64,000 nt of DNA from Clostridiales bacterium UBA1390 (GTDB lineage: Bacteria > Bacillota > Clostridia > Lachnospirales > Bianqueaceae). The translations under genes were made by a program, and so were the position numbers. The notes under the pieces were generated by a model, which saw only the letters and a program-made list of their open reading frames with translations, was not told where the DNA came from and did no database searches. Positions 33,568 through 42,252 of this stretch are shown piece by piece (positions within the stretch are counted from its first letter, which is position 1; every line of letters starts with the position of its first letter). The stretch spans positions 1-64,000 of the forward strand of contig DBQQ01000031.1 in NCBI GenBank assembly GCA_002305315.1, read 5' to 3'.

Positions 33568-34845
33568 TTATTTTTTTTGCTGGTAATATAGAATGAACTG
33601 CCTAGCGCTGCGTCCCGAGAACCCTTTTTGTTCCATGGACCACTGCAGTGCCGCACGTTCCAGTGTCTTTGGGTCTTCTATGATCCCATTTTTCTCCGCA
33701 AGGAAGTGGACAATTTCCAGATACAGCGCCTGATTAGGCACAGGATACGTCAGGGTCAGGCCAAAACGCTGTGATAAAGAAAGCTTTTCATTCATGGCCT
33801 CGATTCCATGCACCTCTTCATCATAGTGTTCCGTCTGACGATCCTTCCATTTCTGCTGAATGATATGACGCCGGTTTGATGTGGCATAGAAGACCACATT
33901 TTCCGGCTTTTTCTCTACACTGCCTTCCAACAGCGACTTCATATACTTATAATCCGTCTCGAAGTCTTCAAAAGAAAGGTCATCTATGAAAAGAATGAAT
34001 CGTTTTCCCCGTCCCGCAATATAGGAAAGAACCTGCGGCAGCTGATCCATCTGATCCTTTCCAATCTCCAGGAGCCTGAGTCCCTGATCAAAATATTCAT
34101 TGGCCAGTGCCTTGACCGCAGAAGATTTTCCTGTGCCTCCTGCTCCGGCCAGCAGTACGTTGTTGGCTTCCTTACCCTGCACAAACGCAAGCGTATTGGC
34201 AATCAGCATCTCTTTCTGATAACGGTACCCCACCAGATCTTCCATACGAATTGTATCGTAATTTTCCACTCCGACAAGTCCCTTCTCCCGGTCCCATCGA
34301 AACATGGGAAACATGGCGAGAATCCCACACCCCTGCCGATGATAGTATTCTGCCAGACTCTCCGCCAGTTCCTCATCCGTAGCCGGCCCGGTCAAACTAT
34401 GATGTTCACAGAACTCTTTCAGCACCTTCGCCCGATGTTCTGCCGGCGATGTGTCCGCTCGCTTTTTGGCACAGCGCACATATTGAACGGCAAACTCGGC
34501 CAAGCCATAGGTTTTCAGGCATTCCACTCCGGCGGCAAGCGAACTTCTGATAATGTGCAGATCGCGAAGAACCCCCTGGTACAGGCTGCTTTCCTGCGGT
34601 ACCTGCCAGCCATTCTCGCAGTTCATGCTAAATGCGTTGACATCTCCTAAGATCCGGTGCCAGAGCCATGCCTCTAAAACAGGCCCCTCCAACAGGTATT
34701 TTTCTGACTGACGAATCAAGAGAGCCACCAGCTGACTGGCCTTCTCCTCCCCCTCCTGCGATGAACATTCGACTAATTCTGACAGGCTTCGTGGGATAGG
34801 ATGTTCCATAATTCGACGAAATACGGTCAAGTGATTCAAATTCAT
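33568..34845 (-). CDS. DUF815-type AAA ATPase
   Basis: A protein of about 425 residues with Walker A GAGGTGKSS (near residue 220), Walker B RFILFIDDLSF and a downstream arginine region YATSNRRH, the arrangement of the DUF815 ATP-binding family common in Firmicutes. Residues 1-180 form a helical N-terminal part with no known domain. The biological role of the family is not established to my knowledge. ATG at 34845 has GGGGAGGAAAG upstream; the open frame continues to 35007 but without a ribosome site. It is divergent from an XRE-type regulator. Confidence 0.82.
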   Translation of the reverse strand: MNLNHLTVFRRIMEHPIPRSLSELVECSSQEGEEKASQLVALLIRQSEKYLLEGPVLEAWLWHRILGDVNAFSMNCENGWQVPQESSLYQGVLRDLHIIRSSLAAGVECLKTYGLAEFAVQYVRCAKKRADTSPAEHRAKVLKEFCEHHSLTGPATDEELAESLAEYYHRQGCGILAMFPMFRWDREKGLVGVENYDTIRMEDLVGYRYQKEMLIANTLAFVQGKEANNVLLAGAGGTGKSSAVKALANEYFDQGLRLLEIGKDQMDQLPQVLSYIAGRGKRFILFIDDLSFEDFETDYKYMKSLLEGSVEKKPENVVFYATSNRRHIIQQKWKDRQTEHYDEEVHGIEAMNEKLSLSQRFGLTLTYPVPNQALYLEIVHFLAEKNGIIEDPKTLERAALQWSMEQKGFSGRSARQFILYYQQKK

Positions 34846-34932
34846 TTCTCTTTCCTCCCCGATTTTACCATGAGGACAGCAACCGCTAAACTCACAGTTT
34901 ATAAAACTTGAAAAATTTACCAATTTTGTCAA

Positions 34933-35009
34933 TTGTAAGCAATTTTGATTTACGTTATAATAAGAATACTGCAAGATCCTATCTTGCAAATTTTGTCGAA
35001 ATTGCAAGA
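34933..35009 (+). promoter_or_regulatory. Promoter and palindromic operator of the XRE-type gene
   Basis: TTGTAA (34933-34938), 17 bp, TATAAT (34956-34961). Overlapping the expected transcription start is the perfect palindrome TGCAAGAT-CCT-ATCTTGCA (34970-34988), with a further half-site TTGCAAGA at 35002-35009. The spacing suggests autoregulation by the encoded helix-turn-helix protein. Confidence 0.7.
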
Positions 35010-35027
35010 CTATGAAAGGAGCCTTTG

Positions 35028-35477
35028 ATGTCCGTGCGCATTATTCCCTTTGATTATCAGGAAATTGGCCGTGAAATTCGTGCCCGGCGCAACAAATTGG
35101 GAATGACACAACGCCAATTAGCCGCAAAGATCCCGTGCAGTCTTACATATATTTCGCGCATCGAAAATGGTGCGAAACCCAGCCTGGAAGTGCTTGTCCG
35201 CATTGCGCACATTCTGGATATGAGCCTGGACTCCATCTTTTGCGTACAAGCCGAGGACGATACGGAATTCACCCGCGTTCTGCGCGTAGTCCTCCACCAA
35301 TCCCCAGAAGTTCGTCAGATCGCGTTGAACATGCTGTATGCGTGTCTTCATTCTCCGGAATCATCAGGAAATACCTATGAACCGCCGGAACCGCCGGAAC
35401 CGCCGGAACCCCCCAATCTGGAAGATTCCAGTTCCATACAATCCCTGCTGTCTGATGCGCCGGAAGATTGGCAGTAG
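35028..35477 (+). CDS. XRE-family regulator with an (EPP)n tail
   Basis: A 149-residue protein. Residues 8-66 form an XRE/Cro-type helix-turn-helix (IGREIRARRNKLGMTQRQLA, then PCSLTYISRIENGAKPSLEVL), and the rest is a short helical part ending in four EPP repeats plus an acidic tail. The EPP stretch comes from a 9-bp DNA repeat (35379-35413) whose copy number could change without a frameshift. AAGGAGC precedes the ATG. A palindrome in the leader suggests autoregulation. It may also regulate the divergent DUF815 gene; targets are otherwise unknown. Confidence 0.85.
   Translation: MSVRIIPFDYQEIGREIRARRNKLGMTQRQLAAKIPCSLTYISRIENGAKPSLEVLVRIAHILDMSLDSIFCVQAEDDTEFTRVLRVVLHQSPEVRQIALNMLYACLHSPESSGNTYEPPEPPEPPEPPNLEDSSSIQSLLSDAPEDWQ
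35379..35413 (+). repeat. 9-bp in-frame microsatellite (GAACCGCCG)n
   Basis: About 3.8 tandem copies of a 9-bp unit encode EPPEPPEPPEPP in the XRE-type regulator. Confidence 0.9.
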
Positions 35478-35519
35478 AACCTATACGCTTTTCATTGTAT
35501 CCCCTCTTGCCCTCTCTTG

Positions 35520-36296
35520 TCAAGATGCAGGATGCTGTCGTCCCTGCGAGTCTATCCAGCCGCCTTCTGGCCAGATCAGATCCGAAACTGTTCCTATCCT
35601 GTATCCCTGCTCTTCCAGACCTGTCAGAATCGCATCCAACGATGCCGCCGTATACTTCGTATTATTGTGAAAAAGCAGAATCGCGCCGTTTCCCAACTGC
35701 GTATGATGCAATACCCGCTCTATCATTTCTTCTTTTCCATACTCTTTCCAATCCAAGCTGTCAACCGACCATTGTATGGTCTCATAGCCGCACTCTTTGG
35801 CAGCCTGTATGACCGTATTATTATACGATCCGTATGGAGGTCTGAATAATACTGTGGTATATCCGGTCAGCGCCGCGATTTCCTCCTGAGCGCCCACGAT
35901 TTCCTGTTTGCACTCCTCCAAGCCTAGTTCCGTATAATCCACATGGTGATTCCCGTGATTCGCAAGTTCATGCCCTGCCTCATAAAGCATTTTTACTTCC
36001 TGGGGCCAGTGTCGGATCCAACTCCCCAGAAGAAAGAATGTAGCCTTGACCTGATGCCGCTCCAGGACATCCAGGATCTGCGCCAAATCCTCTGTGCCTG
36101 TCGCAATATCAAAAGTAAGCGCTATACGCGGCTCTTGTGTCTCTACGCTGTAGATGGGCAGCTCCCTTGCCTCCGCTGCGGCTGATTGCATTTCTTTACC
36201 AATTATATGGTGAAGCTCAGCGCCATACAAGCATACCATGAAACACAAAATGCCCAGCAAAACCAAGATTGGCACATCCTTTTGGCCCTTCTTCAT
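35520..36296 (-). CDS. PdaB-like polysaccharide deacetylase, membrane-anchored
   Basis: A protein of about 258 residues with one N-terminal membrane anchor (VPILVLLGILCFMVCLYGAEL) and a NodB-type domain. Motif 1 reads ALTFDIATG, where the usual TFDDG has lost its second Asp; the TFDI form is seen in the sporulation proteins of the PdaB group. Motif 2 is NHGNHHVDY and motif 3 is RPPYGSYN. PdaB is needed for spore cortex stability, but its deacetylase activity is uncertain; the changed motif 1 makes that relevant here. The chosen ATG gives a clean anchor; an extended N-terminus to 36386 would be basic and lacks a ribosome site. Confidence 0.85.
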   Translation of the reverse strand: MKKGQKDVPILVLLGILCFMVCLYGAELHHIIGKEMQSAAAEARELPIYSVETQEPRIALTFDIATGTEDLAQILDVLERHQVKATFFLLGSWIRHWPQEVKMLYEAGHELANHGNHHVDYTELGLEECKQEIVGAQEEIAALTGYTTVLFRPPYGSYNNTVIQAAKECGYETIQWSVDSLDWKEYGKEEMIERVLHHTQLGNGAILLFHNNTKYTAASLDAILTGLEEQGYRIGTVSDLIWPEGGWIDSQGRQHPAS

Positions 36297-36426
36297 GACA
36301 TCTTTCCCCTTTCCCTTTGCAATCCTTTTTGCAACGTTAACATTTTGCGCCTTGTTTTTTCTTTTGGGTTGTGGTATTGTAAACAAAGACAGGCGCCAGG
36401 AGGAACCGTCTGTGTGGGAGGTTATT

Positions 36427-37398
36427 ATGAGAATTCGATATATGACCCTGGGACTGCTGCTTTTGACGCTTTGTATCTTTCATTCTGGATGTTCTTCGGC
36501 GCAGGAATATACAGCCTACTATTTCGACTATTTTGATACCTTCTCTACTTTGACGGTATATGCCGAAAGCGAGGAAGAATTCGAAACCTATCGTCAGATT
36601 GTGGACAAGGTATTTCAAGAATATCATAGACTCTGCAACGCTTATGAACCCTTTGATTCGGTTGTGAACCTATATACTCTGAATCAGTCCGCCGGACAGG
36701 GTCCCGTGGCTGTAGAGGCACCGCTGTACGAGTTTTTAGAATACTGCGTGGAAGCCTATGAGAGCAGCCTTGGCACTGTCAATATCGCTCTGGGCTCCGT
36801 TCTCCAGCTCTGGCAAGAACAGATGAATGCGGATGACCCTGTCATCCCTTCTGAAGAAGCACTCGCGCAGGCCGCTCAACATACGGATATCTCACAGATG
36901 ATCCTGGATCCTGATTCTCAGACTGTAGAACTGTTGGATCCTGAGATGTCCCTGGATGCTGGTGCTTTAGCCAAAGGGTATGCGACTGCCATTGCCCAGG
37001 AACAATTAATCGAGGCTGGCTGCGAGAGCGCTCTGCTCAATGCCGGCGGCAACATCGTCTGCATCGGTACCTATCCCGGCCTCAATGGCTGGAATGTAGG
37101 GATTCTGAACCCAGATACCTCTTCTGAAACTTCCTTATATACCACATGGTTGGTTCGTGATGCCTGTGTTGTTACGAGCGGAGATTATGAACGGTATTTT
37201 GAGGTGGATGGCGTCCGGTATCATCACATCATTGATCCCGATACGCTTTATCCCGCGAACCGGTATCACAGCGTCAGTATTCAGTGTACTGACGCCGCGG
37301 CAGCAGACATGTTGTCCACCGCTCTTTTCATCCTTCCCAGAGAGGAGGGCGAAGCTTTAGCCGCGCAGTACCATGCTCAGGTTCTTTATATTGATTGA
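36427..37398 (+). CDS. apbE: FAD:protein FMN transferase (ApbE family), lipoprotein
   Basis: A protein of about 323 residues with a lipoprotein signal (LLLTLCIFHSGC, Cys near residue 20) and the ApbE signatures: FDYFDTFSTLTVYA at the start, SLDAGALAKGYAT in the middle and HHIIDPDTLYP near the end. ApbE attaches FMN covalently to Thr/Ser of extracytoplasmic flavoproteins such as RnfG/NqrC or flavin-based electron-transfer proteins. No such partner lies in this window. ATG at 36427 follows GGGAGGTT. Confidence 0.93.
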   Translation: MRIRYMTLGLLLLTLCIFHSGCSSAQEYTAYYFDYFDTFSTLTVYAESEEEFETYRQIVDKVFQEYHRLCNAYEPFDSVVNLYTLNQSAGQGPVAVEAPLYEFLEYCVEAYESSLGTVNIALGSVLQLWQEQMNADDPVIPSEEALAQAAQHTDISQMILDPDSQTVELLDPEMSLDAGALAKGYATAIAQEQLIEAGCESALLNAGGNIVCIGTYPGLNGWNVGILNPDTSSETSLYTTWLVRDACVVTSGDYERYFEVDGVRYHHIIDPDTLYPANRYHSVSIQCTDAAAADMLSTALFILPREEGEALAAQYHAQVLYID

Positions 37399-37400
37399 GT

Positions 37401-37694
37401 CTACATTCCTCGTTTGGATCCCCATCGTTTCTCGCGCGGATCCTGACATAAGCAGGCCGGCGGATCCAGATCTACCAGGATAAAGTCACATCCTATTCGA
37501 TAGATCATGTCCCAGGGAACCCGATACTCCGTATCCCTTCCTCCGAGTCCAAAAAACTTGGCGGGACAGCTCACGAAAAACGCGCAAATCTTACCGCAGG
37601 CCAGATCCATTTCCAGATCAAAAACATATCCTAACCGGGCGCCGTCTCGGATATTGATCACTTCTTTTTCTTCTAATTCGTCCAGACGAACCAT
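37401..37694 (-). CDS. YlmC/YmxH-family PRC-barrel sporulation protein
   Basis: A 97-residue single-domain protein. MVRLDELEEKEVINIRDGARLG followed by DLEMDLACGKICAFFV matches the PRC-barrel family called YlmC/YmxH, widespread in spore formers and often sigma-E/G-linked. Its molecular role is unclear. It is convergent with apbE, with only two bases between the stops. Confidence 0.85.
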   Translation of the reverse strand: MVRLDELEEKEVINIRDGARLGYVFDLEMDLACGKICAFFVSCPAKFFGLGGRDTEYRVPWDMIYRIGCDFILVDLDPPACLCQDPREKRWGSKRGM

Positions 37695-37766
37695 TTTCTC
37701 ACTTCCTTACTGGATGTTTATCATATTCTATGCGAATCAGGTTGTATTCTTTCGGGAGGGTTTACC

Positions 37767-38261
37767 ATGTCATGTGTTTTCTTTGTGATCGGCCTCATTC
37801 TGGCGGCTCTGGATCTTTATATTGATACGATGGATATACTGGTGGATGCAGCCGGTTTCGTCGTGATTTTGTTCAGTCTTCTGCCCCTTCTGGCCCAGCG
37901 CCAATTTCCTCTCCCGCATCTGATTTGGCCGCTTGGCGCTCTTCTATGCAGTATTCTCCTATGGATTCCTGAAAACTCTCTGCGTCTTCTCTGCACCAAT
38001 GCCCAAAACCTTTGCTTTTGGCTCTTACTTTGGGCATTGGGACGATGCCTGTTTCCTCACCGCGAGAAGGGTTCCACCGAACGCATTCTCTATCAGAGCT
38101 ACCTTACGGCAAACCTGTTTCTGATGTTAAGCAAAACCTTTGGCGGTCTTTTGAGCGCCGTAGAAATTATAGGGGTCCTGATTCTATTCTTTCAGGTCAT
38201 CCTGCTTATCTTTGAGATCATCATCACCTGGCGGCGTTGGCCGGCACGGATGATCGATTAA
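37767..38261 (+). CDS. Hypothetical polytopic membrane protein
   Basis: A 164-residue protein with about five hydrophobic segments and few charged residues outside the loops (PHREKGSTER, WRRWPAR). GGGAGGG precedes the ATG. I do not recognise the family. It lies 20 bp upstream of the sugar-epimerase operon in the same direction and may be cotranscribed with it. Confidence 0.7.
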   Translation: MSCVFFVIGLILAALDLYIDTMDILVDAAGFVVILFSLLPLLAQRQFPLPHLIWPLGALLCSILLWIPENSLRLLCTNAQNLCFWLLLWALGRCLFPHREKGSTERILYQSYLTANLFLMLSKTFGGLLSAVEIIGVLILFFQVILLIFEIIITWRRWPARMID

Positions 38262-38281
38262 TCTATATACAAGGGGGTTGT

Positions 38282-39061
38282 ATGATGTCAATGTCACTGG
38301 GCGCACAGCTTTACACCGTGCGCGAATTTACAAAAACACCGGAGGGAATCGAGAAAACCCTACGGCGCATCAAGCAGATGGGATTTAAAACGATTCAGAT
38401 TTCCGCTTTTGGTCCTGTGGATCCGAAATTGCTGGCCGATTGGATCCATGAACTGGATCTATATGTCTGTGTCACCCATAATCCCTTTGATCGGCTGAAA
38501 AATGACTTGCCGGCGCTGATCGCGGAACATCGGCTAATGGGCTGCGATACGATTGGCCTGGGCGCGATGCCCGGAGAATACCGCAGCAGCGGTGAAGAGG
38601 GGTTCCTTCAGTTTATCAAGGACATTGCCCCGATTGCCCATGCGATTCATGAAGAAGGCCTGCAGTTTGCTTATCACAATCATAATTTTGAATTTGCCCG
38701 TTTCGGCGATCATACGGGAATGGATCTTCTATATGAGGCCACGAATCCGGAGGAATTCCACTTTATCCTGGATACCTACTGGCTGCAGATGGGCGGCGTC
38801 AACCCGCCGGATTACATCCGCAGGGCCACCGGCCGTATGAAGGTCTGCCATTTTAAGGACTTCGCCGTCGATGGATTTACACCCCGGTTTGCGGAAGTCG
38901 GGGAGGGGAATCTGGATCTGGGCGCCTGTTACCGTGCCTGTAAGGAAGCGGGCGTCAAAGATATCGTCATCGAGCAGGACGTCTGCCCCGGCGATCCCTT
39001 CGACTCTTTAGCGATTAGTTTCAAGAATCTGAAACAACTGGCGGCAAAGGAGGAAGCATGA
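38282..39061 (+). CDS. Sugar phosphate isomerase/epimerase family protein (TIM barrel)
   Basis: A protein of about 259 residues of the AP_endonuc_2/xylose-isomerase-like fold. The sequence starts LGAQLYTVREFTKTPEG; metal-site segments are visible in LQFAYHNHNFEF, FILDTYWLQMGG and VCHFKDFAV, then VIEQD near the C-terminus. Relatives act on sugars or inositols. Its stop overlaps the start of a second, different epimerase-like gene and a Gfo/Idh/MocA gene follows, a set typical for oxidising and rearranging an inositol- or glycoside-derived 3-keto-sugar. The substrate is inferred only loosely. Confidence 0.85.
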   Translation: MMSMSLGAQLYTVREFTKTPEGIEKTLRRIKQMGFKTIQISAFGPVDPKLLADWIHELDLYVCVTHNPFDRLKNDLPALIAEHRLMGCDTIGLGAMPGEYRSSGEEGFLQFIKDIAPIAHAIHEEGLQFAYHNHNFEFARFGDHTGMDLLYEATNPEEFHFILDTYWLQMGGVNPPDYIRRATGRMKVCHFKDFAVDGFTPRFAEVGEGNLDLGACYRACKEAGVKDIVIEQDVCPGDPFDSLAISFKNLKQLAAKEEA

Positions 39062-39933
39062 TGCTGAAAGAAACACTGACCGGCTTTGCTGACGAAATCT
39101 CGCCAGATCTAAACGTACAGATGGATGTACTAGATTCTCTCGATATTCACTATATCGAGATGCGAGGCGTGGATGGCCGCAATCTCTGCGACTATTCTCT
39201 GGAAGAGGCGCGTACCGTAAAGACCAGGCTCTGCGAACGTGGCTTTGCGCTGTCTGCTGTCGGCTCTCCGATTGGAAAGATAAAGATTTCTGATCCTTTT
39301 GAGCCTCACTTTGAAAAATTCTGTCATGCCTGCGATCTGGCCGATCTTTTTGAGACGCCTCGTATTCGTATCTTTAGTTTCTACATCCCACCAGAAGAGG
39401 ATCCTGCCTCCTATCGGGATGAGGTTCTTCGACGCATGTCCGCTATGGTGGATGAGGCGAAGAAGCGTGGGCTTGTGCTATTGCATGAAAATGAAAAGCA
39501 TATCTACGGCGATACGCCAGAGCGCTGTCTGGATCTGATGCAGGAATTCTATGGTGAACATTTTCAGGCGACCTTTGATCCGGCTAATTTCGTACAATGC
39601 CAAGTCAACGTGTATCCTCATGCTTATGATCTTCTGGCTCCCTATATTGCCTATATGCATATCAAAGATGCACACCTGACCGACGGAACCGTCACTGTAG
39701 CGGGTCGTGGAGACGGTGGCGTCAAAGAGGTGCTGTCTCGTTTATCCGAGAAAAATTTTGAGGGATTTCTGTCCCTGGAACCGCATCTGACAGATTTCGT
39801 TGGTTTTAAGGATCTGGAACAGCATGCTGTAGAAGAAGTAAAAGAAGACGCTGGTATGGGCGCAAAACTCTTTGCCGCGGCTGCAGGCGCATTGCGCGGA
39901 TTATTGGAAGAGATTCGGAAGGAGGGACATTAA
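39058..39933 (+). CDS. Second sugar isomerase/epimerase-like TIM-barrel protein
   Basis: A 291-residue protein with the xylose-isomerase-like fold: FADEISPDLNVQMDVL at the start, VLLHENEKHIYGDTPERC (Glu ligand), ATFDPANFVQC (Asp ligand) and YMHIKDAHL (His ligand). It overlaps the preceding gene by four bases (ATGA) and abuts the oxidoreductase gene. It is paralogous in fold to the upstream protein but clearly different in sequence, so the two probably act in sequence on one pathway rather than redundantly. Confidence 0.85.
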   Translation: MMLKETLTGFADEISPDLNVQMDVLDSLDIHYIEMRGVDGRNLCDYSLEEARTVKTRLCERGFALSAVGSPIGKIKISDPFEPHFEKFCHACDLADLFETPRIRIFSFYIPPEEDPASYRDEVLRRMSAMVDEAKKRGLVLLHENEKHIYGDTPERCLDLMQEFYGEHFQATFDPANFVQCQVNVYPHAYDLLAPYIAYMHIKDAHLTDGTVTVAGRGDGGVKEVLSRLSEKNFEGFLSLEPHLTDFVGFKDLEQHAVEEVKEDAGMGAKLFAAAAGALRGLLEEIRKEGH

Positions 39934-41100
39934 ATGAAAAAAGTTCGTTTTGGTGTCATCGGTATCGGAAACATGGGAACCAGCCATAGTGAAAAACTGG
40001 ATCGCGGAATCGTACCAGAGATTGAACTGACCGCCGTCTGTGATCTGAAAGAGGATCGTTGCCAATGGGCCAGAGAACATCTGAGTTCTTCTGTCCAGGT
40101 CTATCAGGATCCTGAGGAAATGATGACCAAGGCGCCGCTGGACGCCGTGATCGTAGCGACTCCTCATTATGATCATCCCAGACTCGTCATGGATGCGTTT
40201 CGCCATGGTCTGCATGCTATCACCGAAAAGCCCGCGGGCGTTTATACGGCTGCCGTACGAGAGATGAACGAAGCCGCCAAGAAGAGTGGAAAGCTTTTTG
40301 GTATCATGTACAACCAGCGCACCAATCCGGTCTACGCAAAAGTCAAGGAACTCCTGGCCAGTGGAGAGATGGGAGAGATCAAGCGTGTCGTGTGGCTGAT
40401 CACGAACTGGTACCGTTCACAGAGTTATTATAATTCCGGTGGATGGAGAGCTACCTGGGAAGGAGAAGGCGGCGGCGTGCTGCTGAATCAGTGCCCTCAC
40501 AACCTGGATTTGCTGCAGTGGATTGCGGGAATGCCATGTGGCGTGCGTGCTTTCATGAAGTATGGTTGTCATCGGGATATCGAAGTCGAAAACGATGTGA
40601 CGGCCTATCTGGAATACCCGAATGGCGCCACGGGTCTTTTTGTCACCTCCACGCACGAGACACCGGGAACAAACCGTCTGGAGATTTCCGGTGATCGCGG
40701 TAAGATTGTCGTAGAAAATAACAAGATCACCTTCTTCCGTACCCGTATCGGAGAAACAGAGTTTAACCAGACATGGACTGGCGGTTTTGGGTCTCCCGAA
40801 TATTGGCAGATCCCGATTGAACCGGCTAAGGCTCCTGCGCTCACGGAACACATGGGAATCTTCGCGAATTTTGCTTCTGCTATTTTACACGGAACGCCGC
40901 TCCTGGCGCCGGGTGAAGAAGGTATTCTGGGGCTATCCATCTCCAATGCCATGCATCTGTCCGATTGGACCGGCCAAATGGTTGACCCCATGCATCTGGA
41001 CGAGGCACTGTTCAAACAATTGCTGGATGAACGAATCGCCGCTTCTACGATGCATAAAGAAGATGTGAATGTGACATTGGATGTCACCGGGACGCATTAA
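39934..41100 (+). CDS. Gfo/Idh/MocA-family oxidoreductase
   Basis: A 388-residue protein with an N-terminal Rossmann domain (GVIGIGNMGTSHS), the conserved EKPAGVYT, and a C-terminal alpha/beta domain with WRATWEGEGGGVLLNQCPHNLDLLQW, where the QCPHNLD His is the usual catalytic residue. Such enzymes use NAD(P) to oxidise or reduce sugars, inositols or glycosides. It is the third catabolic gene in a tight operon with two epimerase-like proteins; a strong terminator follows. Confidence 0.92.
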   Translation: MKKVRFGVIGIGNMGTSHSEKLDRGIVPEIELTAVCDLKEDRCQWAREHLSSSVQVYQDPEEMMTKAPLDAVIVATPHYDHPRLVMDAFRHGLHAITEKPAGVYTAAVREMNEAAKKSGKLFGIMYNQRTNPVYAKVKELLASGEMGEIKRVVWLITNWYRSQSYYNSGGWRATWEGEGGGVLLNQCPHNLDLLQWIAGMPCGVRAFMKYGCHRDIEVENDVTAYLEYPNGATGLFVTSTHETPGTNRLEISGDRGKIVVENNKITFFRTRIGETEFNQTWTGGFGSPEYWQIPIEPAKAPALTEHMGIFANFASAILHGTPLLAPGEEGILGLSISNAMHLSDWTGQMVDPMHLDEALFKQLLDERIAASTMHKEDVNVTLDVTGTH

Positions 41101-41122
41101 AGCGGACGGAGATCTACTGCGA

Positions 41123-41169
41123 AAAAATCCGGCGTCTTCTCGGTTTCGAGAGTAGGACGCCGGATTTTT
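41123..41169. terminator. Bidirectional terminator
   Basis: AAAAATCCGGCGTC pairs with GACGCCGGATTTTT; it ends both the epimerase/oxidoreductase operon and the convergent M42 peptidase gene. Confidence 0.9.
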
Positions 41170-41178
41170 GTACTGCAT

Positions 41179-42252
41179 TTATAAACTTCCTAACAACTCA
41201 GGTGTCAGGGCTTTTACGATCTCTATCACAGCCTGAGCAGCCTGCTCCAGATCCTGCATGGCTGCGAAACCTTGTGGTGTATGGACATACCGACTCGGAA
41301 TCGAAATCGTGATGGAAGGAATTCCCTTTTGCATCGAATGGTATACGCCGCCGTTCGTTCCTCCTCCACTCCGTACAGCGACCTGCAGCGGAATCTCCTT
41401 GGCTTGGCATACATGCATCGCAAAATGTGCCAGCCCCGGGTGCGTAATCATAGACACATCCATCAGACGAATCATTGGTCCCTTCTTCATGGCGGACTGC
41501 ACTGCGTAGTCCGGTGTGAACGTGTCATCCGCGGGACACCCTTCGAAGCCCAGTGTAATCACTGGATCCACACGTCTGGCCGCTACACGGGCACCGCGGC
41601 CTCCGACTTCTTCCTGACTGGACAAAACGCCAATCACATCCACTGCCAGCTCCTCATCTGCTAACGCTTTCATCGCCTTCAAAAGGGCAAGACAGCCGAC
41701 ACGACAGTCAAATGCTTTTCCCGTCATAATCCCGCGCACAGGATCCTGCTGAAAGGATACCGCAGGCGCCACCGGATCTCCTACCTGAACCCCAAAGACC
41801 TCTTTGGCCTCCTGATCCGACACCGCGCCGATATCTATCACCATGTCCTGAATATGCGGCATTTGATTGGCCTCTTCCTTTGTCATAAAGTGTACCGGTT
41901 TCGCTGCCACAATCCCTGGAATATATTCTCCTTTCTGATTCCGTACATACACCTTGGTACCCGGAATCGAGGATTCGTTCCAACTTCCCAGCGGAAGAAA
42001 CTGCAGCGTGCCGTTGGGCTTGATGAACTGTACCATAAACCCTACTTCATCACTATGCGCATCCAGCATAATCAGAGGTTTATCTCCTGTGTTGGATCGC
42101 CGTTTGATATAAAGATTACGAATGTTATCCTCTTCTACATCCGCAAACTCCTGGGCATACTCCCGGGCTACTGCCGTGACCTCTTCTTCAAATCCAGAAG
42201 GTCCAAATGCGTTGGACAGTCGTTCCATCCAGCTGAAATCTTCCTGATTCAA
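41179..42252 (-). CDS. M42-family metallo-aminopeptidase/endoglucanase-like
   Basis: A 357-residue protein with M42 metal-site segments: LDAHSDEVGFMV near residue 62, CRVGCLALL, SSQEEVGGRGA (catalytic Glu-Glu) and GFEGCPADDTF. The family are co-catalytic Zn/Co aminopeptidases forming large tetrahedral assemblies. The start is TTG at 42252, with GGAGGAATC upstream, and it overlaps the araC stop by four bases, so its expression should be coupled to that regulator. Confidence 0.9.
   Translation of the reverse strand: MNQEDFSWMERLSNAFGPSGFEEEVTAVAREYAQEFADVEEDNIRNLYIKRRSNTGDKPLIMLDAHSDEVGFMVQFIKPNGTLQFLPLGSWNESSIPGTKVYVRNQKGEYIPGIVAAKPVHFMTKEEANQMPHIQDMVIDIGAVSDQEAKEVFGVQVGDPVAPAVSFQQDPVRGIMTGKAFDCRVGCLALLKAMKALADEELAVDVIGVLSSQEEVGGRGARVAARRVDPVITLGFEGCPADDTFTPDYAVQSAMKKGPMIRLMDVSMITHPGLAHFAMHVCQAKEIPLQVAVRSGGGTNGGVYHSMQKGIPSITISIPSRYVHTPQGFAAMQDLEQAAQAVIEIVKALTPELLGSL

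Noticed and set aside
33568-34845. DUF815 ATPase as a possible phage-defence gene
   Set aside because: The family is widespread as a single chromosomal gene and no defence partners are adjacent; nothing here supports a defence role.
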